Positions 57,646 to 64,000 of a DNA stretch of 64,000 nucleotides are shown in pieces (within the stretch, counting starts at the first letter, position 1; each line of letters starts with the position of its first letter). The position numbers and the translations under genes are program-made. This DNA comes from Microbacterium mangrovi (GTDB lineage Bacteria; Actinomycetota; Actinomycetes; Actinomycetales; Microbacteriaceae), in NCBI RefSeq assembly GCF_000802305.1, contig NZ_JTDK01000002.1, forward strand, positions 240,426 through 304,425, given 5' to 3'. The notes beneath the pieces are model-generated. The model searched no databases. It worked only from the letters and a program-made list of their open reading frames with translations, and was not told where the DNA came from.

Positions 57646-58590
57646 GTGGACCTCGATCTGCGCCTGGTGCGTCACTTCATCGTCGTGGCCGACGAACTTC
57701 ACTTCAGTCGCGCAGCGGCGACCCTGCACATCAGCCAGCCCGCCCTGTCCAAGGACATCCGGCACCTGGAGGCCGACCTGGGATTCCGTCTGCTGTCGCG
57801 GGACAGCCGGCACGTCGCCCTCACCCCGGAGGGCACACGGTTCCTCCGTGACGCCCGGGCGCTGATCGCGCAGGCGGTGCGGATGACGCATCCCGAAGAC
57901 GACGGCATCCGGATGGCGCACATCTTCGATCTGGACACGAGCCGCCTGGTCGCCGACGCGTTCAGCGAGCGGTTCCCCGAGATCCCCGTGATGGCGAGCT
58001 CGATGGACAGCCGGCGGCAGTTCGACGCGCTGCTCGCGGGGCTCCTCGACGTCGCCATCATCAGACTCACCCCGGAGATGAGCGCCGCGCATCCCACCGG
58101 CTGGCGTCACGCCCCGCTGCGTCTCGAGCCGTTCTGGCTCGTCCGCCGTTCGGGCGATGTCGGCACCGGCACGTCGACGGCATCCCTCTTCGCGAGCCCG
58201 CTGCAGGTGTTCGGCGACCCGACCGGAACCGCGACGTTCAACGTGCACGGTCAGTATCTCGCCGCGCTGGAGCAGCGCCTCGCCGTGCCGTTTCGCTGGC
58301 TGGGCAACCCGGGCACCTTCGAGCACTGCCGCGCGCGCATGCAGCGGATGACCGACGACGCGGTGCTCCTCGAGTTCGAGTCGTACGCCTTCCGGTACCG
58401 GCAGGTCGGGATGCCGATCCACCGCCCCGCCGAACTGCAGCCGGTCTACCCGTGGTCGCTCGTGTGGCGCGACGAGCCGGCCGCCGCCCGGGTGTCGGAT
58501 TTCGTCGAGGTCGCGCAGGACCTTGCTCAGACGCTCGGCTGGCTGACACCCGAGTCAGCTGCGCCGCTGTGGCAGCCCGGCGTGCTCTGA
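57646..58590 (+). CDS. LysR family transcriptional regulator
   Basis: A 314-residue LTTR. The winged HTH covers residues 1-60 (LRLVRHFIVVADELHFSRAAATLHISQPALSKDIRHLEADLGFRLL) and the rest is the effector-binding domain. TAGGAGG lies five bases before GTG 57646; the longer frame from 57601 begins inside the operator and is rejected. It is divergent from the hydrolase-SDR-F420-aminotransferase operon and is its probable activator. Confidence 0.9.
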   Translation: MDLDLRLVRHFIVVADELHFSRAAATLHISQPALSKDIRHLEADLGFRLLSRDSRHVALTPEGTRFLRDARALIAQAVRMTHPEDDGIRMAHIFDLDTSRLVADAFSERFPEIPVMASSMDSRRQFDALLAGLLDVAIIRLTPEMSAAHPTGWRHAPLRLEPFWLVRRSGDVGTGTSTASLFASPLQVFGDPTGTATFNVHGQYLAALEQRLAVPFRWLGNPGTFEHCRARMQRMTDDAVLLEFESYAFRYRQVGMPIHRPAELQPVYPWSLVWRDEPAAARVSDFVEVAQDLAQTLGWLTPESAAPLWQPGVL

Positions 58591-58627
58591 CCTGCGTTCG
58601 CGCGCGGCATCCTGCTCTGCAGACGCG

Positions 58628-58664
58628 GACGGCGACTGCGGACGCGAAGTCCGCAGCCGCCGTC
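58628..58664. terminator. Hairpin between convergent lysR and ald
   Basis: A 16-base-pair stem with one mismatch (58628-58643 with 58649-58664) and a five-base loop lies in the 93-base gap between the convergent lysR and ald genes. It can serve both transcripts. Confidence 0.7.
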
Positions 58665-58683
58665 GGCGCGAGCTCGGGCCCGG

Positions 58684-59814
58684 TCAGGCCGCGATCGTCT
58701 GACCGTCGAGCACGTCCGCGAGCGGGGTGAGCTCGAGCTGGAGGGCCGCGGCGACGCCCGCGTTGACGACGCGCCCGGCGTGGGTGTTCAGGCCGCGGGC
58801 GAGTGCGGCGTCGCGGCGAAGGGCGTCACGCCACCCCTTGTCCGCGATCGCGGCGGCGTACGGGAGGGTCACGTTGGTGAGTGCACGCGTCGACGTCTCG
58901 GGCACGGCGCCGGGCATGTTCGCGACGCAGTAGTACAGCGAGTCGTGCACCGCGAAGGTGGGCGCGTCGTGCGTGGTGGCGTGCGAGCCCTCGAAGCATC
59001 CGCCCTGGTCGATGGCGATGTCCACGAGCACCGAGCCGGCCTTCATGGCCGCGACCATGTCGTCGGTGACGAGCTTCGGCGCGGCGGCGCCGGGGATCAG
59101 CACCGAGCCGATGACGAGGTCGGCGCGGGTGAGCAGGTCCGCGATCTCGTACGACGACGAGGCGCGGGTCTGGATGCGACCGCCGAAGCGCGCCTCGAGG
59201 GCGGCCAGGCGCGGCAGGGAGATGTCGACGACGGTGACGTTCGCGCCGAGGCCGACCGCGTTCGCGGCCGCGTGCTCTCCGGCGACGCCGCCGCCGATCA
59301 CGACGACCTCCGCCTTGGGGGTGCCGGGCACGCCGCCGAGCAGGATGCCGCGCCCTCCGGCGGCGGACATCAGGTGGGTCGCCCCGACCTGCACGCTGAG
59401 CCGGCCGGCGACCTCGCTCATCGGGGCGAGGAGGGGCAGCGAGCGGTCGTCGCGCTGCACGGTCTCGTAGGCGATCGCGGTGGTGCCGGCATCCAGCAGG
59501 GCGCGCGTGAGCTCCGGCGCCGCGGCCAGGTGCAGGTATGTGAAGAGGGTGAGGTCGTCGCGCAGGAACCCGAATTCGGCGGCGATGGGCTCCTTGACCT
59601 TGAGCACCAGGTCCGCGCTCCACGCCTCGGCGGCGGTGGCGACGATCTCGGCTCCGGCGACCCGGTAGGCGTCGTCGTCCAGGCGCGAACCGGCGCCGGC
59701 ACCGGCCTGCACCAGCACGCGGTGGCCGCGGGAGGTGAGGGCGTGCACACCGGCCGGGGTGGCCGCGACCCGCCGCTCGTTGTTCTTGATCTCGGTGGGG
59801 ACGCCGATCAGCAT
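58684..59814 (-). CDS. ald: Alanine dehydrogenase
   Basis: A 376-residue NAD-dependent alanine dehydrogenase, interconverting L-alanine and pyruvate plus ammonia. Features are the N-terminus MLIGVPTEIKNNERRVAATPAGV with the substrate Arg, KVKEP with the catalytic Lys, VVVIGGGVAGEHAA nucleotide fold and DIAIDQGGCFEGSHATTHDAPTF. The length matches the family. It is divergent from an Lrp/AsnC gene, as ald and aldR are in mycobacteria. Alanine-responsive control is therefore likely. Confidence 0.95.
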   Translation of the reverse strand: MLIGVPTEIKNNERRVAATPAGVHALTSRGHRVLVQAGAGAGSRLDDDAYRVAGAEIVATAAEAWSADLVLKVKEPIAAEFGFLRDDLTLFTYLHLAAAPELTRALLDAGTTAIAYETVQRDDRSLPLLAPMSEVAGRLSVQVGATHLMSAAGGRGILLGGVPGTPKAEVVVIGGGVAGEHAAANAVGLGANVTVVDISLPRLAALEARFGGRIQTRASSSYEIADLLTRADLVIGSVLIPGAAAPKLVTDDMVAAMKAGSVLVDIAIDQGGCFEGSHATTHDAPTFAVHDSLYYCVANMPGAVPETSTRALTNVTLPYAAAIADKGWRDALRRDAALARGLNTHAGRVVNAGVAAALQLELTPLADVLDGQTIAA

Positions 59815-59989
59815 CTTCGGGCTCCTTCGGTGACGTGCGTCGTTGGGCGAAACAGCAGAACTTTACGAAGGAAATGCCGTGTTCTGGTGTGAGGTCGAAG
59901 AACATTTGCGAAGATGTCTGGTAAGCCGCTGTTTCTTCGGGCGAGGGCACCGTGGCGGCATCCCGACCGAACAGCCTTCAGGGGGCGAA
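59815..59989. promoter_or_regulatory. AT-richer divergent promoter region, ald / Lrp gene
   Basis: This 175-base gap is the most AT-rich of the region. GAAACAGC (59849-59856) and its complement GCTGTTTC (59928-59935) stand 71 bases apart, about seven helical turns, as is common for Lrp-type wrapping sites. No single tight dyad is seen. Lrp-family control of both genes is inferred. Confidence 0.45.
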
Positions 59990-60460
59990 ATGCCGACGGA
60001 ACTCGACGATATCGACCGCAAGCTGGTCGAACTGCTCGCCGCCAACGCCCGCACGAGCAACGCGCAGCTGGCCGAGGCGGTCGGAGTCGCCCCCTCCACG
60101 GCGCACAGCCGCCTGCGCATGCTGCAGTCCCGGGGCATCATCGTCGGGTATCACGCCGCCCTGGATCAGGCTGAGCTCGGGCGCGGCCTGCAGGCGATCA
60201 TCCATGTCTCCCTGCGCGCGGGCGCGCGTCAGGAGAGCATCCGGGAGTTCGCCGCCGGCGTCCGGCAGCTGCCCGACGTCATCCAGCTGTACTTCGTCGG
60301 CGGCATGGACGACTTCATGGTGCACATCGCGGTCGAGGACTCGTCCGCCCTGCGCCGCTTCGTGGTCGACCACCTGTCGTCGCGGGCGAGCGTCGCCTCC
60401 ACGCGCACGAGCATCATCTTCGAGTACCACCGCAACGCCGTCGCCGCCGACTTCTCGTGA
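59990..60460 (+). CDS. Lrp/AsnC family regulator (AldR-like)
   Basis: A 156-residue feast/famine regulator with an N-terminal HTH (LDDIDRKLVELLAANARTSNAQLAEAVGVAPSTAHSRLRML) and a RAM ligand domain (AIIHVSLRAGARQESIREFAAGVRQLPDVIQLYFVGGMDDFMVHIAVED). GGGGGCGAA precedes ATG 59990; an open frame from 59843 has no fitting start. The position facing ald indicates an AldR-type activator responding to alanine. Confidence 0.9.
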   Translation: MPTELDDIDRKLVELLAANARTSNAQLAEAVGVAPSTAHSRLRMLQSRGIIVGYHAALDQAELGRGLQAIIHVSLRAGARQESIREFAAGVRQLPDVIQLYFVGGMDDFMVHIAVEDSSALRRFVVDHLSSRASVASTRTSIIFEYHRNAVAADFS

Positions 60461-60489
60461 CGCCGGCCCCGTCGCGGCGCGGCTGGGTT

Positions 60490-60855
60490 TCAGGGGCGGT
60501 TGGCCAGCAGGACGCGCCAATCCTGCGGCACCCGGGCGGTCGGGCCGGGAACGCCCTGCTCGACGGGGTGATGCTCGGGTGCCGGGAGCGGGATGCCGAC
60601 GGTGGCCTCGTCGTCCGCGAAGTCCCAGAACCAGTGCTCGCCCGGCTCGTAGCTGCGGATGAATCGGTGCCCGGTCGCCTCGTAGTGGCGTCGCGCGTGC
60701 CGCTCGAGCGAGTCGTCGCAGCATCCCACGTGGCCGCACTCCACGCAGCGCCGGAGGTGGAACCACCACCCGCCGGCGGCATCGCACTCGGTGCATCCCG
60801 CGCCCGACGGCGGCGGTCCGTCGGTCACGCCGGCCTCGCGGACATCGTGCACCAT
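60490..60855 (-). CDS. UBP-type zinc finger protein
   Basis: A 121-residue protein with a ZnF-UBP domain: CTECDAAGGWWFHLRRCVECGHVGCCDDSLERHARRHYEATGHRF contains the C-x2-C...C-x2-C...C...H...H ligand set and the ubiquitin-fold recognition WWFHLR. The C-terminal 50 residues are acidic. The family is widespread in actinobacteria although they lack ubiquitin (some have Pup). Its role is unknown. ATG 60855 is used; a TAGAGT box just upstream suggests a leaderless or near-leaderless mRNA. Confidence 0.85.
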   Translation of the reverse strand: MVHDVREAGVTDGPPPSGAGCTECDAAGGWWFHLRRCVECGHVGCCDDSLERHARRHYEATGHRFIRSYEPGEHWFWDFADDEATVGIPLPAPEHHPVEQGVPGPTARVPQDWRVLLANRP

Positions 60856-60944
60856 GCGCACACTCTATTCCCGGCGCAGGGGCTGCTCTCCGCCCCGGGA
60901 CGATGCTCTATGGCCGCGGGGAGGATGGACGTACGCTCGGAACC

Positions 60945-61949
60945 ATGCACACCCGCACTCTCGGACGCACCGGCCGCCACGTCTCGGCCATCGGACTCGG
61001 CACCTGGCAGCTCGGGGCCGACTGGGGCGACGTCAGCGAGGCCGACGCGACCGCGGTGCTGCAGACATCCCTCGACGCCGGCGTCACCCTGTTCGACACC
61101 GCCGACGTCTACGGCGACGGCCGCAGCGAGCAGCTGATCGGCCGCTTCCTGGGTGCCCGGCCGGGCCACGGGGTCACCGTCGCGACCAAGATGGGGCGGC
61201 GGCTGCCGCAGCTTCCGGAGAACTACTCCCCGGCGAACTTCCGCGCCTGGACCGACCGCTCGCGGCGCAACCTCGGCGTCGACACCCTCGACCTGGTGCA
61301 GCTGCACTGCCCGCCCACGGCGACGATCGAGGATCCCGCCACCTATGACGCGCTCGACGTGCTCGTGGAATCCGGCGCGATCGCCGCGTACGGCGTCTCG
61401 GTCGAGACGTGCGCGCAGGCTCTTGCGGCGATCGCCCGACCGCACGTCACCAACGTGCAGATCATCTTCAACCCGTTCCGGCTGAAGCCCCTCGACGAGG
61501 TTCTGCCCGCGGCCGCCGCGGCCGGGGTGTCGGTGTTCGCGCGGGTGCCGCTGGCGTCCGGGCTGCTGTCGGGCAAGTACTCCAGCGCGACCACGTTCGC
61601 CGCCGACGATCACCGCACGTACAACCGGCACGGCGAGGCGTTCGACCGGGGCGAGACCTTCTCCGGGGTCGAGTTCGAGGTGGGGTTGCAGGCGGTCGCC
61701 GAGTTGGCGGAGACCCTCCCCGCGGACGTCTCTCTGCCGGCGGCGACCCTCGCCTGGATCACCTCCCGCCCCGGGATCACCACCGTCATCCCCGGCGCCC
61801 GTTCGGTGCCGCAGGCGAAGGCGAACGCCGCGAGCGCGGCTCTGCTGACGGGGACGGACGAGGTCGCGTTCGACCTGCCGGCGTTCGACGCGGCGGTGCA
61901 CGACGTGTACGACCGGCTGCTGCGGGCGGACATCCACCCCCAGTGGTGA
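60945..61949 (+). CDS. Aldo/keto reductase
   Basis: A 334-residue AKR (KR13-like) oxidoreductase. It shows RTGRHVSAIGLGTWQLGADWG, catalytic Asp and Tyr in FDTADVYGDGRSE, Lys in VATKMGRR and the NADP-binding TTVIPGARSVPQAKANA. ATG 60945 follows GGAA; an upstream ATG at 60903 lies in noncoding sequence. It is monocistronic, about 90 bases from the divergent zinc-finger gene. Its substrate is unknown. Confidence 0.88.
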   Translation: MHTRTLGRTGRHVSAIGLGTWQLGADWGDVSEADATAVLQTSLDAGVTLFDTADVYGDGRSEQLIGRFLGARPGHGVTVATKMGRRLPQLPENYSPANFRAWTDRSRRNLGVDTLDLVQLHCPPTATIEDPATYDALDVLVESGAIAAYGVSVETCAQALAAIARPHVTNVQIIFNPFRLKPLDEVLPAAAAAGVSVFARVPLASGLLSGKYSSATTFAADDHRTYNRHGEAFDRGETFSGVEFEVGLQAVAELAETLPADVSLPAATLAWITSRPGITTVIPGARSVPQAKANAASAALLTGTDEVAFDLPAFDAAVHDVYDRLLRADIHPQW

Positions 61950-62048
61950 CCGGCCGCCGGCGGGAAAACGGCGCGCGGTACGAAGGCAGAGGACCCGGTG
62001 CCCCTTGTGGAGCGCCGGGTCCTGTGCTGTGCGTTGTGCGGGTGCGCC

Positions 62049-62438
62049 TTACGCGAGGGCCTTCGCCTTGAGGGCGTCGAACTCGGCCTGCGTGATCGCA
62101 CCGGAGTCGAGCAGCGACTTGGCCGAGGCGATCTCGTCGGTCGCGGACGTCCCGGACGACTTCGCCACGGACTGGATGTACTGGGCCTGGGCCGCCTGCA
62201 TCGCCTGCGCCTGCTCGAGCTGGCGCTTCTGCATGCCGCCGCCGCGGGCGATCAGGTACACGAGGATGCCGAGCCAGGGAACGATGATCACGAAGATCAC
62301 CCAGACCGTCTTGGCGCCGCCGCCGAGGTCGTCGCTGCGGAAGATGTCCCCGAACACCCAGAACAGGCACATGAACCAGGCGAAGAACAGGAAGAACTCG
62401 AACAGCGCGAGGAGGAACGACCCATTGTCGTTGAACAT
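62049..62438 (-). CDS. SHOCT/PLDc_N-domain membrane protein
   Basis: A 129-residue protein with two TM helices (LFEFFLFFAWFMCLFWVFGDI and VWVIFVIIVPWLGILVYLIA), a glutamine-rich coiled segment and a C-terminal SHOCT domain (ATDEIASAKSLLDSGAITQAEFDALKAKALA). The front half is a PLDc_N-type membrane segment. GGAAA precedes ATG 62438. It is probably a structural or signalling membrane protein; nothing more is known for the family. Confidence 0.88.
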   Translation of the reverse strand: MFNDNGSFLLALFEFFLFFAWFMCLFWVFGDIFRSDDLGGGAKTVWVIFVIIVPWLGILVYLIARGGGMQKRQLEQAQAMQAAQAQYIQSVAKSSGTSATDEIASAKSLLDSGAITQAEFDALKAKALA

Positions 62439-62541
62439 GTAGTTTCCATTCGATCGCAGCCAGCAATGCGAGCTGATTCTCGGAGCGTAGCAGTGACGCG
62501 TGTCGGCGTGGGAACCAGTTTTCTGCGCGTCGTTCAGGCGG

Positions 62542-62713
62542 TTCGACGGGCTTCGCCGGCCCCGCTTGCGCCCTGAGCTCATCGAAGGGCAGGCGTGCCG
62601 GGGTGTTGGGCTTCGACAGGCTCAGCCCGCCTGGCCGGGCGCCCTGCGCTTGTCGAAGGGCAGGCGTGCCGGGGTGTGGGGCTTCGACAGGCTCAGCCCG
62701 CCTGGTTGGGCGT
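62542..62713. repeat. Tandem 59-base repeat carrying CTTCGACAGGCTCAG words
   Basis: Bases 62583-62641 recur as 62655-62713 with three or so changes. Each unit contains GTCGAAGGGCAGGCGTGCC-type sequence and GGGCTTCGACAGGCTCAGCC. Inverted copies to the left (62546-62587) allow hairpins. It lies between the SHOCT and HNH genes, close to the HNH stop, and may have been carried with the HNH copy. Confidence 0.75.
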
Positions 62714-62729
62714 CCCTGGCGCATGGGTG

Positions 62730-64000
62730 TCAGGCGGCGGGTTGGTAGTCGTGTCGGCGTCGTCCGCCGCGCCGGGGTGTGCGGGTGGGGTCGATGTGGG
62801 CGGGCGGGAGGAACCACACCCCGGTGTCATCGATGCGGATGTCCCAGTCGTGTTTGTGGACCATGTGGTGGCAGCTGGTACACAGCAGGATCCCGTCGTC
62901 CAGATCAGTTCTGCCACCCTGTGACCACCAGGTCAGGTGGTGGACTTCACACATCCCCGGTGGGGCGGCACAGGACGCGCATCCGCCGTCGCGTTCGACC
63001 AGGGCGAGTCTTTGCGCTTTGGAGAACAATCGGCGGGACCGGCCGTAGTCGAGGACCTCACTTTTACTCCCGAGGACGATCGGGATGATCTCCGCGTCCG
63101 CGGCCATGCGGCGGGCGGTGCCGGCGTCGATGGGTTGGGTGAGGCCGTCGATGGTCGCCACCCCGGCCCCGGTGGTGAGGGCCTCCAGCGGGATCCGCAC
63201 CACCACGGTCGTGGTCGCCAGCGGGGCGGGGGCGTTCTCGGAGCCGAGGCCGATCTTCGCGAGAGTAGACAGCGCGTCGGCCTGCAGCTGCACGATCGTG
63301 CGCCGCTCCACCGGCCCACCCACACCCGCACCGACATCACCCGCACCGGCATCGCCCGTACCGGTGTTGCTCGCACCGGCCGCGGGTGAGTCGTCGGTAT
63401 CCGTGGCGGGGCTGCCGCCGTCGCTCCAGCTCCACCCACCGTCGCCCGCGACTCCGTCGTCGCCGGGGTGGTTGTGGCCGCGCATGGCGCGGATCTGCGC
63501 GGTCACCAGGGCGTCGATGGCGGCTTTGATGGGGGCGCCGGTGGCGGGGTCCAATCGGCCGTCGAGGTTGATCATGCCGTGCTGGTCTTCCCAGATCCTC
63601 AAGAACCGGGCATCCCGCAGCTTCTCGAGCTTGGGTTCCAGCCCGTCCGGGTCCAGCCACGCCTCCGCGCGCCGCAGCACCACCTGGAGCTCGGACAGGG
63701 ACAGGCCGGCCGCCTGCTCCACCAGGGTCTGCTCCGCATCGGCGAGCAGGGCCCGGTCGGCGCGGCACGCCACCCGATCCAGCAGGGTCGTGATCGCGCC
63801 CGCGCACGCCACACTCAACACCCCCGCCTCGATCGCCGCGGCCACGTGCGGGTGCCTTGCGGGGGCGCGTTCCCCACTGAACGTCATCCGCCCCGCGGTG
63901 GCATCCCCCACCTGCACCAGCTTCTTCGCGTCCCCGACATGACCGCCCGTGGTCGCCGCGATCAGCTTCTCCGCCGACCGGAACCCCGCCTTCCGGGCCA
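62730..64000 (-). CDS. DUF222 / HNH endonuclease-like protein (copy 2, 5' end outside window)
   Basis: The C-terminal 423 residues of a second 13E12-family gene; its start lies beyond the right edge. It aligns with copy 1 (52198) almost without change over DUF222 and HNH. Differences concentrate in the Gly/Ala/Asp-rich linker and in KIGLGSENAPAPLATT, where copy 1 has KHVLGCEQTVLPLAST. The HNH core CASCAAPPGMCEVHHLTWWSQ and LCTSCHHMVHKHDW is intact. Regions of near identity next to a divergent block suggest gene conversion between the copies. Confidence 0.9.
   Translation of the reverse strand, partial: ARKAGFRSAEKLIAATTGGHVGDAKKLVQVGDATAGRMTFSGERAPARHPHVAAAIEAGVLSVACAGAITTLLDRVACRADRALLADAEQTLVEQAAGLSLSELQVVLRRAEAWLDPDGLEPKLEKLRDARFLRIWEDQHGMINLDGRLDPATGAPIKAAIDALVTAQIRAMRGHNHPGDDGVAGDGGWSWSDGGSPATDTDDSPAAGASNTGTGDAGAGDVGAGVGGPVERRTIVQLQADALSTLAKIGLGSENAPAPLATTTVVVRIPLEALTTGAGVATIDGLTQPIDAGTARRMAADAEIIPIVLGSKSEVLDYGRSRRLFSKAQRLALVERDGGCASCAAPPGMCEVHHLTWWSQGGRTDLDDGILLCTSCHHMVHKHDWDIRIDDTGVWFLPPAHIDPTRTPRRGGRRRHDYQPAA

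Noticed and set aside
62583..62713. CRISPR-like repeats
   Set aside because: Only two units, 59 bases long, with a 13-base gap and internal REP-like words; no spacer pattern or cas genes.
1..64000. tRNA, rRNA or known riboswitch
   Set aside because: No cloverleaf, rRNA segment or recognisable riboswitch core was seen in the gaps between genes; absence judged by eye only.

Overview
The window is chromosomal DNA of a high-GC actinobacterium, most likely a Microbacterium or a close relative in the Microbacteriaceae. The evidence is the very high G+C, frequent GTG starts, two DUF222/HNH (13E12-type) genes, an F420-dependent LLM oxidoreductase, WYL, PucR and Lrp regulators typical of Actinobacteria, and pervasive use of the word GGATGCC/GGCATCC. 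I see no tRNA, rRNA, CRISPR array, phage or intact insertion sequence. The taxon is inference; no marker gene is present.

Layout. 1-2.9 kb: a HAL-family lyase with an MFS transporter. 2.9-10.7 kb: an amidohydrolase plus dipeptide-type ABC importer operon facing a TetR gene. 10.8-13.5 kb: an esterase, then an ABC-F ATPase behind a 9-codon leader ORF and an SD-sequestering hairpin. 13.6-18.7 kb: TetR and an NCS1 permease divergent from agmatine deiminase and an amidase, with a RutR-like dyad between them. 18.8-27.4 kb: a Pro/Ser/Thr-rich membrane protein, a VOC protein divergent from a WYL regulator, a hydrolase, the giant helicase Lhr and a Nei-type glycosylase. 27.3-29.3 kb: a rearranged tandem duplication with an exported protein, small membrane proteins, an IS481 fragment and an in-frame chimeric ORF. 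29.5-38.6 kb: catabolism of amino or cyclic-amide compounds (FAD amine oxidase, cupin, Asp/Glu/hydantoin racemase, NCS1 permease, PucR, MmsA, class III aminotransferase). 38.7-40.5 kb: small genes, including a LysR effector domain without an HTH.

40.7-46.0 kb holds the most unusual locus: an operon reading ECF sigma factor, then a small two-part protein, then a cytoplasmic subtilisin with a six-fold FGASLP linker, then a TPR-CHAT caspase-like protease. It looks like a proteolytic signalling cascade wired to transcription, with no CRISPR genes nearby. 46.1-53.7 kb: a glutamine amidotransferase, a membrane-anchored glycoside-hydrolase-like protein, GlgX and the first DUF222/HNH gene. 53.8-58.6 kb: a frameshifted MalY/PatB aminotransferase, F420 oxidoreductase, SDR and hydrolase operon facing a LysR gene. 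58.7-62.4 kb: alanine dehydrogenase facing an Lrp gene, a UBP zinc-finger protein, an aldo/keto reductase and a SHOCT membrane protein. The window ends inside a second, nearly identical DUF222/HNH gene.

Intergenic space is rich in long perfect hairpins and a dispersed repeat built on CTTCGACAGGCTCAG. Related sequence has also entered the reading frames of the ABC-F and lhr genes.
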